This document shows, one piece after another, positions 1 through 5,299 of a stretch of DNA of 5,299 bases. Origin of the DNA: Flavobacteriales bacterium UBA7519 (GTDB lineage: Bacteria > Bacteroidota > Bacteroidia > Flavobacteriales > Weeksellaceae); contig DLND01000046.1 in NCBI GenBank assembly GCA_002476905.1, positions 11,485 to 16,783 on the forward strand. Reading direction: 5' to 3'. Numbering within the stretch: position 1 is the stretch's first letter; the number at the start of each line of letters is the position of its first letter. Below the pieces are notes generated by a model that was not told the DNA's origin, searched no databases, and saw only the letters and a list, made by a program, of their open reading frames with translations. A program made the translations under genes and the position numbers.

Positions 1-777
1 AAATCTACGACTTTCGGAATGCTGCTTTCCACCATCAATCCTACGTCTGGTAGCTGGAAATGGTTCGGGAAAGAAGGAACGGATACGGACACGCTTAAAA
101 AAATAGGTGCGATCATAGAGCAGCCAAATTTCTACCCTTATCTCAGCGCAGAGAAAAACCTGCAGATTGTTGCGGAAATAAAAGGTGTTTCTGAAAAGAG
201 AATTGATGAAGTTTTAGAAGTTGTCAATCTGCACGCAAGAAAAAAAGATGCATTCAAAACATATTCTCTTGGTATGAAACAGAGATTGGCTATCGCTTCG
301 GCTTTGCTGGCTAATCCTGAAGTTCTTATTTTGGATGAGCCTACCAATGGACTGGATCCCGAAGGAATCATCCAGATCCGGGAGATCATCAACGAGATTG
401 CAAAATCCGGAACTACCATTATTGTCGCAAGCCATCTTTTGGACGAGATTGAGAAAATATGTTCTCACGTCATCGTCCTGAAACAAGGAACTGCCATCTA
501 TTCCGGATCTGTGGATGCGATGAGTAATACCAAAGGCTTCTTTGAACTGAAAGCTGATAATACTTCACAATTAATGTCTGCGTTGGAATCATTGGGTATA
601 TTCTCTTCCGTAAAAGAGCGTGACAATCTAATAATAGCTCAGATTTCAGAGGACATTTCTGCTTCGGAACTCAACAGAAAACTTTTTGAAAAGGGAATTG
701 CACTCGCACATCTGCAAAAGAAAAAAGAAAGCCTAGAAACCCAATTCCTTGAACTTGTAAAACAAAATAACCTATGA
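1..777 (+). CDS. ABC transporter ATP-binding protein, 5' end missing
   Basis: This is the nucleotide-binding subunit of an ABC-2 type exporter (BcrA/NatA-like group). It hydrolyses ATP on the cytoplasmic side to drive the permease encoded next. The frame is open to base 1, and the first visible residues, KSTTFG, are the end of the Walker A motif, so the gene starts upstream and about 35-45 residues are missing. Counting from base 1, the visible motifs are the Q-loop Q41, the signature SLGMKQR at 89-95 (a normal variant of LSGGQ in this group), Walker B LILDEP at 109-114, the D-loop GLDP at 117-120 and the H-loop histidine H145. The C-terminal part, from about 170, is a small regulatory-type region ending in a typical LETQFLEL segment. 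A start at the ATG at 19 would remove Walker A and is wrong. The last four bases overlap the permease start (ATGA), so the two are translationally coupled. The substrate cannot be read from the sequence. Confidence 0.95.
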   Translation, partial: KSTTFGMLLSTINPTSGSWKWFGKEGTDTDTLKKIGAIIEQPNFYPYLSAEKNLQIVAEIKGVSEKRIDEVLEVVNLHARKKDAFKTYSLGMKQRLAIASALLANPEVLILDEPTNGLDPEGIIQIREIINEIAKSGTTIIVASHLLDEIEKICSHVIVLKQGTAIYSGSVDAMSNTKGFFELKADNTSQLMSALESLGIFSSVKERDNLIIAQISEDISASELNRKLFEKGIALAHLQKKKESLETQFLELVKQNNL

Positions 778-1619
778 TACGCCTTCTAAAATTAGAATAT
801 TTAAAAAACTTGAACTACAATCCATTTAGGATCTTTGCATTGCTGTATTTTCTTGTTCTCACTTTGCTCTTGTTTATTGGTTTGGTAGATTTTGATCTCG
901 CGGGACTCAAAGTTAATCTGAAAGAACAGGGAATGTATAATTTTCCCGGAATTTGGAATTTTACCACCTATATTGTCGGCCTGCTAAAGATTTTTCTAGG
1001 ATGCATCATTGTGTTTTCTATTTGTCAGGAATTCAGTAATAGGATGTTTAAGCAAAACATCATCGATGGTCTTAGCAGAGAAGAATTTATAGCTTCCAAA
1101 TTGCTAACCATTCTGGTTTTTACTATTTTTTCTACACTGCTTGTTTTTACAATTGCGCTCGTTCTTGGAAAGACTTATTCTGATACGCAGGATGCTGAAT
1201 TAATTTTTAAAGAAATTTATTTTATTTTCAATTATTTTCTCAAATTATTTACATTCTTCACATTCTTGATGTTCTTATCTGTTTTGTTTAGAAAATCGAT
1301 TTTTGTTTTTCTTGGGTTTTTTATGCTCTGGTTTGTAGAAGGCGTTTTTTCCGGAATTGAAAAGTTTATGCTTTTGAAAAATGTAGCACAAAAAGACAAA
1401 GCTCGATTGATGCTGGAAAATCATTTCATCACTGACTATCTCCCATTGGAAAGTATGTCCAGCCTGATTCCAAACCCATTGGTGAGAACGAAAATGGCTC
1501 AGATGATTGGCATGGATTTTAAGTTTGATTATCCGGTTCATAGTGTTATTGCATGTCTTGTCTGGTCGTTAATTTTTATTGGTGGCAGCTATTTAATTCT
1601 TAAAAAGAAAGATTGGTAA
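774..1619 (+). CDS. ABC-2 type transporter permease
   Basis: This is the membrane subunit partnering the ATPase just upstream, a 281-residue inner-membrane protein. Six hydrophobic segments are visible, at about 18-38, 64-84, 108-130, 148-172, 175-193 and 255-276. A cytoplasmic amphipathic start (MIRLLKLEYLKNL) comes first, and a polar loop of about 60 residues lies between helices 5 and 6. The stretch QEFSNRMFKQNIIDGLSREE at 85-104, followed by FIASKLL, matches the coupling region (E-[FY]-x-N-x-x-x-x-x-x-I-I-D-G-L-S-R) that I know from Bacteroidota ABC-2 permeases. The protein ends in KKKDW, a lysine-rich end usual for this family. The start ATG lies within the ATGA overlap with the ATPase gene, which fixes it; there is no Shine-Dalgarno sequence. 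An intrinsic terminator lies 42 bases after the stop, so the operon ends here. Substrate and role (drug, lipid or other export) are unknown. Confidence 0.92.
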   Translation: MIRLLKLEYLKNLNYNPFRIFALLYFLVLTLLLFIGLVDFDLAGLKVNLKEQGMYNFPGIWNFTTYIVGLLKIFLGCIIVFSICQEFSNRMFKQNIIDGLSREEFIASKLLTILVFTIFSTLLVFTIALVLGKTYSDTQDAELIFKEIYFIFNYFLKLFTFFTFLMFLSVLFRKSIFVFLGFFMLWFVEGVFSGIEKFMLLKNVAQKDKARLMLENHFITDYLPLESMSSLIPNPLVRTKMAQMIGMDFKFDYPVHSVIACLVWSLIFIGGSYLILKKKDW

Positions 1620-1661
1620 AAACTTATTTTTTTACGGTTATATTTAATCATTCTATTTAAT

Positions 1662-1694
1662 AAAAATGCTATTGAATTATCAATAGCATTTTTT
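1662..1694 (+). terminator. intrinsic terminator of the ABC operon
   Basis: A perfect 13-bp inverted repeat, AAAAATGCTATTG (1662-1674) and CAATAGCATTTTT (1681-1693), closes a 6-base loop AATTAT. A run of six T (1689-1694) forms the end of the right arm and the U-tract. It lies 42 bases after the permease stop and well before the batC promoter, so it separates the two transcription units. The A-tract on the left arm would let it work on the other strand too, but no minus-strand gene is present here. Confidence 0.9.
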
Positions 1695-1755
1695 CATTTA
1701 AATGACCATTTTTATTTTCAATAAATGCCTTATTTTAGAGGTTTTATAATGCTAT

Positions 1756-1808
1756 TTTTAACCCAATTTTAACGTTTAAACTGATGATTTTAACAATAAA
1801 ACGGATAA
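1756..1808 (+). repeat. three TTTTAAC repeats in helical phase upstream of batC
   Basis: The heptamer TTTTAAC occurs at 1756-1762, 1767-1773 and 1788-1794, with steps of 11 and 21 bases, i.e. about one and two turns of DNA. The last two copies begin adjacent imperfect 21-base units (1767-1787 and 1788-1808) that agree at 16 of 21 positions by eye; each has a second AAAC ending 8 bases after the first AAC. The array runs straight into the -7 element of batC. I did not see the heptamer elsewhere in the window. A regulator-binding array or an upstream promoter element is an inference; AT-rich drift is the alternative. Confidence 0.45.
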
Positions 1809-1813
1809 TTTTG
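1806..1813 (+). promoter_or_regulatory. putative -7 element of the batCD promoter (TAATTTTG)
   Basis: TAATTTTG fits the Bacteroidota -7 consensus TAnnTTTG at every defined position. No exact TTG lies at the usual -33 distance; the nearest are CTG (1781-1783) and ATG (1784-1786), each one base off, with spacers of 22 and 19 bases. Transcription would be expected to start some 5-8 bases after the element, at about 1818-1821, on the batC start codon itself. The mRNA may therefore be leaderless, unless the real promoter lies further upstream. Confidence 0.55.
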
Positions 1814-1818
1814 CATTG

Positions 1819-2550
1819 ATGGATATTAGGTCGTTTCTAACCACATTGGTTTTTTTATTTTTCACACAGTTTTTTGTAGCTCAGAAGAGTTACAATGCGC
1901 TTGTTTATGAGGGTAATAGAAAATTTGATGCGAAGGAATATAATGCAGCAACAGGGAAGTATCTAGAAGCGATCTCTGAAAAAAGCGGAAATTACACAGC
2001 CCATTACAATTTGGGCAATTCACTTTATAAAAGTAAGAAGTACGAAGAAGCGTCTGCAGAGTATCAGAAATCTATTGGACTTACAAAAAGTAAATATGAG
2101 AAGGCCGCAGCATTGTACAATCTTGGAAATGTTTCAATGAAGTCTAATAATCCGGAAAAAGCAGCCGATTTTTACAAACAATCACTGAAACAAGATCCTT
2201 ACAACGAGGCTGTACGCAAGAATTATGAAATCGCTAAGCTGAAGGATAAAGAAAAGAAAGAGCAACAAAAGCAGAAAAACAACGGCAAAGGAGGAGGAAA
2301 GGATCAGAAAGATCAGGACCAGTCTGGGAAAGGTAATCAGAAAAAGAACGATCAGAACGGACAAGGCGACCAGCAGAAAGGTGATAGCCAGGGAAAACCA
2401 AATCAGCCTAAAAAGCAAGAAAATAAAATACCTGAAGAGGCAGAAAACACAATATTGCGAGATATAGAAAACCGGGAACGGGAAACCGCAAGAAGAATTT
2501 TAAACAAAAGAGCCAATTCGATGCCGCAAAGCAACGAAAAGGACTGGTAA
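1819..2550 (+). CDS. batC: BatC-like TPR protein
   Basis: This is a tetratricopeptide-repeat protein of the Bacteroides aerotolerance (Bat) set, probably exported and acting as a scaffold at the periplasmic face with BatA, BatB and BatD. From the ATG at 1819 it has 243 residues. Residues 1-22 are a signal peptide (hydrophobic core, then FVAQ). Three TPR units lie at about 25-58, 59-92 and 95-128, with the typical YNLGN helix-A signature seen twice (63-67 and 100-104). Residues 143-203 are a low-complexity linker rich in K, Q, G, N and D. A charged helix follows (about 204-231), then the end EKDW, which I recall as a common BatC ending in Bacteroidota. A TTG directly before the ATG (1816) would add only one residue; ATG is preferred. 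The stop TAA shares one base with the batD start, so the two are coupled. The assignment rests mainly on the TPR-linker-KDW layout and the batD neighbour. Confidence 0.88.
   Translation: MDIRSFLTTLVFLFFTQFFVAQKSYNALVYEGNRKFDAKEYNAATGKYLEAISEKSGNYTAHYNLGNSLYKSKKYEEASAEYQKSIGLTKSKYEKAAALYNLGNVSMKSNNPEKAADFYKQSLKQDPYNEAVRKNYEIAKLKDKEKKEQQKQKNNGKGGGKDQKDQDQSGKGNQKKNDQNGQGDQQKGDSQGKPNQPKKQENKIPEEAENTILRDIENRERETARRILNKRANSMPQSNEKDW
2245..2427 (+). other. low-complexity K/Q/G/N/D linker coding region within batC
   Basis: This part of batC encodes about 61 residues made almost only of K, Q, G, N, D, E and S, with irregular repeats such as KDQKDQDQ and GDQQKGD. The coding strand is strongly purine-rich here. 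The linker joins the TPR domain to the conserved C-terminal tail and is expected to be disordered and variable in length between relatives. No exact long DNA repeat unit is visible. Confidence 0.8.
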
Positions 2551-4292
2551 TGATAAAAAAAAGTTTATACATATTATCTATTCTGGCATCGTATTTTTCG
2601 TTTGCCCAAGTTAATCTTTACTCGGAAGTCAATACGAAGGAGGCCCGGGTCAATAATCCTTTTGTTTTTACTGTTGTACTGGAGATTTTCGGTGAAGATC
2701 TGATCCAAGAATCTCCAATCAAACTTCCTGACTTTTCAAAATTTGATTATGCCGTATCCTCGGAGCAAAGCACGATCATAGATCCTGTCAAAAAAATCAG
2801 GATTAACCAGATTGTTTGTCAGATCTCTTTGGATCCCAAAGAGGCTGGAAATCTCCGTGTAGGTTCTGCGCTGGTGAAGGTGAACGGTAAGATTTATAAA
2901 ACTGAACCTATTGATATCAACGTAAAGGAAGCCGATAAAAAGCCGCTTGCTAGCAATACAACCAGCGCTGCTAAAAATATGTATGTGAATATGCAGGTTT
3001 CTGACAGAGATGTCTATAAAAATGAGCCTATAATCGGTGTGATAAAGGCTTATTCAAAAAATATATCTGGTTTCCGACATCTGGAACCTGCAAGATTCGA
3101 ACCGGCAAAAAATTTCGCCATTAGATCGATTGCTAATTTTGATGAATCTATTGAAGAGTCAGATAATGATTTTTCTTCGCAGGTGGTTGCTATGTTTGTG
3201 ATAGTGCCTAAAGTGGCAGGAATAATGGAAATTCCGCATGCAGAAGTACCTTTCAGGAATCATAAAAGCGAGTTGATTTCTAATAAAGTGAAAATCAATG
3301 TGAGGAAGCTTCCTGATGGTGCACCGATACATTACAAGAATGCTGTTGGGAAATATGATTTTAAAGTCGATTTCGTGGACAAAGGGAAGGAAAATTTTGA
3401 AATCAACAAAGCTTTTAATATCAGTGTAAAAGTGAGTGGGACTGGTAATCTTTCCCCATCAATTTTGCCAAAAATCCTTCCTTCTCCAGAGTACGAATTT
3501 TTCGAACCAAAAATTATCAACAATTCTATCCCGACTTCAGAAGGTATAGAAGGAGAAGTTCAGGCGCAATATGTCATCATTCCTAAAAAACGTGGCGACA
3601 TTAGGATATTAACCGAAGATTTTTCTTATTTTGATCCGAAAGAGGAAAAATATGTTGAAGTCGGACAAAAATTTCTAATGCTGAACGCCGTTACTCCGCA
3701 GGATATTGCCAATTCTAAATCAACTTTGCAAAAAGTCAATGAATATACCAATAATGTCTTGGATAAAGTAGATTCTCAAGTTATAAATACTCAGAAACTA
3801 AAAATTAATGAGTATAAAAGTGTCAATTGGTCTGGCATCCTTGGTAATATGATTATTGTTTTTCTGGGAGGGAGTATATTCATCTATTTTTTCAGAAAAT
3901 ACAGAGAAAAGAAAAGATTGCAGGTAGCCAAAGCAAAAATCCGTAAACAACCCATTATTAATATAGAAGAAACTGAAGCGCTTCTTAGAAAGAAGACAGA
4001 TTTTGATACTAATTCTTATTTGAGCTATATCGGAAGAATGTTGGAACAGGACAATCGAAGCCGGTTTTTTGAAGGTTTTGAAAGCTTAAAGTCCGATGCA
4101 GATCAGTATTGTCTCAATCATTATTCGTTAGATTTTGCAGGATATCTGAGATCCAAAGCGGGAAGTAGTTTGTACGAAAAATACAATACTATGCTTACAA
4201 TGATTAGTATTGAAAAATATTCTCCTTTTTCTTCCAAAGAAAAACTGCAAGATATTTTTAAAGAAATCGAGGGTGTATATAAACAGCTTTAA
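2550..4292 (+). CDS. batD: BatD-family protein
   Basis: This is the BatD protein of the aerotolerance set, a 580-residue protein with a large periplasmic part anchored to the inner membrane. It is thought to work with the VWA proteins BatA/BatB and a MoxR ATPase, though the biochemistry is not known. Residues 1-20 form a signal peptide ending in FSFAQ. Beta-rich repeats fill about 21-400. Family hallmarks are VSGTGNLSP at 295-303, YVIIPKKRGDIRI at 341-353 and FSYFDP at 358-363. A single transmembrane helix lies at about 429-448 (GILGNMIIVFLGGSIFIYFF), followed by a basic stop-transfer stretch (RKYREKKR) and a helical cytoplasmic tail of about 130 residues. Length and layout are normal for Bacteroidota BatD. 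The ATG shares its A with the batC stop (TAATG), which fixes the start and implies translational coupling. No batE follows. Confidence 0.95.
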   Translation: MIKKSLYILSILASYFSFAQVNLYSEVNTKEARVNNPFVFTVVLEIFGEDLIQESPIKLPDFSKFDYAVSSEQSTIIDPVKKIRINQIVCQISLDPKEAGNLRVGSALVKVNGKIYKTEPIDINVKEADKKPLASNTTSAAKNMYVNMQVSDRDVYKNEPIIGVIKAYSKNISGFRHLEPARFEPAKNFAIRSIANFDESIEESDNDFSSQVVAMFVIVPKVAGIMEIPHAEVPFRNHKSELISNKVKINVRKLPDGAPIHYKNAVGKYDFKVDFVDKGKENFEINKAFNISVKVSGTGNLSPSILPKILPSPEYEFFEPKIINNSIPTSEGIEGEVQAQYVIIPKKRGDIRILTEDFSYFDPKEEKYVEVGQKFLMLNAVTPQDIANSKSTLQKVNEYTNNVLDKVDSQVINTQKLKINEYKSVNWSGILGNMIIVFLGGSIFIYFFRKYREKKRLQVAKAKIRKQPIINIEETEALLRKKTDFDTNSYLSYIGRMLEQDNRSRFFEGFESLKSDADQYCLNHYSLDFAGYLRSKAGSSLYEKYNTMLTMISIEKYSPFSSKEKLQDIFKEIEGVYKQL

Positions 4293-4313
4293 GGAATTGT
4301 CAATAAAATTTCT

Positions 4314-4321
4314 TATTTTTG
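4314..4321 (+). promoter_or_regulatory. putative -7 element of the MarC-gene promoter (TATTTTTG)
   Basis: TATTTTTG matches TAnnTTTG exactly and lies 22 bases before the MarC-family start codon, giving a short leader of about 15 bases. A TTG at 4297-4299 could be the -33 part, but its spacer is only 14 bases, shorter than usual. The element is exactly framed by a 6-base inverted repeat, ATTTCT (4308-4313) and AGAAAT (4322-4327). No terminator separates it from batD, so read-through also probably reaches the gene. Confidence 0.6.
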
Positions 4322-4343
4322 AGAAATCTTTAAAGTAACAATT

Positions 4344-4946
4344 ATGGAGTTTTTAGAACAATTTTCTGTCAAGGAAACAATGACCGCATTTATGGTTTTA
4401 TTTGCTGTTATTGACATTCTTGGATCTGTGCCTGTCATAGTTTCGCTGAGACAAAAGTTCGGAAGAATTGAGTCTGAGAAAGCAGCAATAGTTGCAGGAT
4501 TGTTAATGATTTCATTTTTATTTATAGGAAATAATATACTTAAATTTATTGGTGTAGATGTCAATTCATTTGCGATAGCGGGTGCCTTTGTTATTTTCAT
4601 CATTGCCATAGAAATGATTCTCGGGATCGAAATTCATAAAACTAATCAGCCGCAGGCCGCTTCTATTGTTCCAATTGCTTTTCCGCTTATTGCTGGTGCA
4701 GGAACATTGACGACCACATTATCACTAAGAGCAGAATATCACGATATCAATATCATTTGTGGTATTGTACTTAACACGATTCTTGTCTATGTCGTTTTGA
4801 AACTTGCGCCTTGGATTGAGCGAAAAATGGGTGAAGGTTCTTTGCAGGTTTTACAAAAAGTTTTCGGAATTGTGCTTTTGGCTATCTCTATTAAATTATT
4901 TACTGCTAACTTTGCACAACTGTTTCAAAATTATATTCATTTCTAA
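4344..4946 (+). CDS. MarC-family integral membrane protein
   Basis: A 200-residue inner-membrane protein of the MarC (UPF0056) family; normal members have about 200-220 residues. The biochemical function is unsettled: the link to multiple antibiotic resistance that gave E. coli MarC its name was not confirmed later. Six hydrophobic segments are visible at about 13-34, 48-66, 75-95, 107-126, 135-155 and 171-190. Family landmarks in order are IDILGSVPVIVSL (23-35), the FAIAGAFVIFIIAIEMILG helix (76-94), IVPIAFPLIAGAGTLTT (108-124) and KVFGIVLLAISIKLF (172-186). Compared with the enterobacterial pattern as I recall it (NPLG or DPLG, and GPG), this protein has DILG and GAG, probably a subgroup trait. 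The ATG is the first in frame and lies 51 bases after batD. The next gene starts 12 bases after its stop and is probably in the same transcript. Confidence 0.93.
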   Translation: MEFLEQFSVKETMTAFMVLFAVIDILGSVPVIVSLRQKFGRIESEKAAIVAGLLMISFLFIGNNILKFIGVDVNSFAIAGAFVIFIIAIEMILGIEIHKTNQPQAASIVPIAFPLIAGAGTLTTTLSLRAEYHDINIICGIVLNTILVYVVLKLAPWIERKMGEGSLQVLQKVFGIVLLAISIKLFTANFAQLFQNYIHF

Positions 4947-4958
4947 TCATCAGAAATT

Positions 4959-5153
4959 ATGAAAACGTTTTATAAAGTATTTTTAGTTTTATTCATTATA
5001 TTCATTGGGATTAATATCTATGCAATTGACTGGAGATCCGGTTTTTTTGATGAGGATAATACCAAGTTTATATTCTCTATTTCAGCAGGAATATTGGGTG
5101 TTATTGTAGTTTATATTCTCCACACCTGGAGTAAGCTGGCAGAAAAAAGATAA
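4959..5153 (+). CDS. small two-helix membrane protein, function unknown
   Basis: This encodes a 64-residue protein that I cannot assign to a named family. Two hydrophobic helices are clear, at about 5-23 and 37-54. They are joined by a short polar loop with acidic and aromatic residues (DWRSGFFDEDNTKF, 24-37), and a basic C-terminus (WSKLAEKR) should lie in the cytoplasm together with the lysine-containing N-terminus. The N-terminal helix could be misread as a signal peptide, but no good cleavage site follows. The gene starts 12 bases after the MarC-family stop with no terminator between them, and a terminator begins at its own stop codon, so it is the last gene of that operon. Codon use and AT content resemble the neighbours, which supports a real gene. 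A role linked to the MarC-like protein is only a guess from position. Confidence 0.85.
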   Translation: MKTFYKVFLVLFIIFIGINIYAIDWRSGFFDEDNTKFIFSISAGILGVIVVYILHTWSKLAEKR

Positions 5154-5187
5154 AAAAAAACGCTTCAATATCTGAAGCGTTTTTTTT
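5153..5187. terminator. bidirectional intrinsic terminator between convergent genes
   Basis: The core stem CGCTTCA (5161-5167) pairs with TGAAGCG (5173-5179) around the 5-base loop ATATC. It is flanked by A-tracts (5152-5160) and eight T (5180-5187), which lengthen the stem to 15 bp and give a U-tract in either direction. It serves the 64-residue protein gene on the plus strand and the partial gene on the minus strand. Both stop codons (5151-5153, and 5186-5188 on minus) touch the hairpin. Confidence 0.93.
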
Positions 5188-5299
5188 AGTTCATTTCGGA
5201 AAGTATATTTCTCAGAAACTCGATGCCTATTTTGTTAATCTTATGTTGTGACTGTTTGTTATCCCAGTTAGAAAGGATTTCTTCCACATGTTCATCTTC
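5186..5299 (-). CDS. C-terminal end of an unrecognised minus-strand gene
   Basis: Reading the minus strand from the right edge, one frame stays open for 37 codons and ends in TAA just before the bidirectional terminator. The peptide is hydrophilic and looks helical: it begins EDEHVEEILSNW, contains KINKIGIEFLRNIL and ends in SEMN. The 5' part of the gene lies outside the window. Support comes from the open frame, the plausible soluble-protein composition and the terminator placed right at the stop; the short length keeps confidence moderate. I do not recognise the family and see no catalytic or binding motif in this piece. Its stop overlaps the T-run of the terminator, leaving 32 bases between it and the convergent stop codon. 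Confidence 0.65.
   Translation of the reverse strand, partial: EDEHVEEILSNWDNKQSQHKINKIGIEFLRNILSEMN

Noticed and set aside
138..486. Two overlapping minus-strand frames of about 90 residues inside the ABC ATPase gene
   Set aside because: They are antisense to the strongly conserved signature, Walker B and H-loop region, with no family features of their own.
1695..1704. Perfect 10-base palindrome CATTTAAATG just after the terminator
   Set aside because: It is a short AT-rich palindrome with no second copy and no promoter element beside it; easily explained by chance in this composition.
1731..1738. TATTTTAG as a second -7 element for batC
   Set aside because: It differs from TAnnTTTG at a defined position and has no TTG at the right distance upstream; the 1806 element is the better match.
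1665..1756. AATGCTATT of the terminator stem recurs at 1748-1756, so the right arm could pair with it instead
   Set aside because: The alternative pairing is only 9 bp with a loop of more than 50 bases and cannot compete with the adjacent perfect 13-bp stem; there is no leader-type coding region to suggest attenuation.
2182..2418. Minus-strand open frame coding a very hydrophobic leucine/phenylalanine-rich peptide of 78 residues
   Set aside because: It is the antisense shadow of the purine-rich K/Q/G/N linker of batC; the complement of AAG/CAG/GAT-type codons automatically reads as hydrophobic residues.
1605..2550. Both the ABC permease and BatC end in the residues KDW
   Set aside because: Lysine-rich ends followed by D plus a hydrophobic residue are common in ABC-2 permeases, and EKDW is a usual BatC ending; the proteins are otherwise unrelated, so this is coincidence.
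4313..4609. Minus-strand open frame of 98 residues over the MarC promoter and 5' end
   Set aside because: It lies opposite a clear MarC-family gene, has no recognisable domain, and would span the promoter and leader.

Overview
The window looks like chromosomal DNA from a Bacteroidota species of the class Flavobacteriia, most like the Chryseobacterium/Elizabethkingia group. The evidence is AT-rich sequence, almost no Shine-Dalgarno sequences, -7 promoter elements of the Bacteroidota type (TAnnTTTG), signal peptides ending in a hydrophobic stretch followed by AQ, and the protein families present. The genus is an inference from style, not from a marker gene. I see no rRNA, tRNA, CRISPR array, insertion sequence, phage or plasmid gene.

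Layout. (1) 1-1619: an ABC exporter pair, with an ATPase cut by the left edge inside its Walker A motif and an ABC-2 permease overlapping it by 4 bases. A strong intrinsic terminator follows (1662-1694). (2) 1620-1818: an intergenic region of about 200 bases holding that terminator, three TTTTAAC repeats in helical phase, and a -7 element immediately before the next start codon. (3) 1819-4292: batC (TPR protein) and batD (membrane-anchored, periplasmic), overlapping by one base. They are the last genes of the Bat (Bacteroides aerotolerance) set, but moxR, batA, batB and batE are not in the window and the usual upstream neighbours are replaced by the ABC pair. (4) 4314-5153: a -7 element, a MarC-family membrane protein and a 64-residue two-helix membrane protein. 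(5) 5153-5187: one hairpin acting as terminator in both directions, between the stop codons of two convergent genes. (6) 5186-5299: the C-terminal end of an unrecognised minus-strand gene.

How the parts work together. The ABC pair is a self-contained exporter unit of unknown substrate. BatC and BatD probably work at the inner membrane and in the periplasm with the MoxR ATPase and VWA-domain proteins encoded elsewhere. No terminator lies between batD and the MarC gene, so read-through from the bat promoter is likely in addition to the local promoter. The window is mostly ordinary housekeeping and envelope gene content. The most interesting parts are the non-coding signals before batC, the separation of batCD from the rest of its operon, and the small conserved-looking membrane protein.
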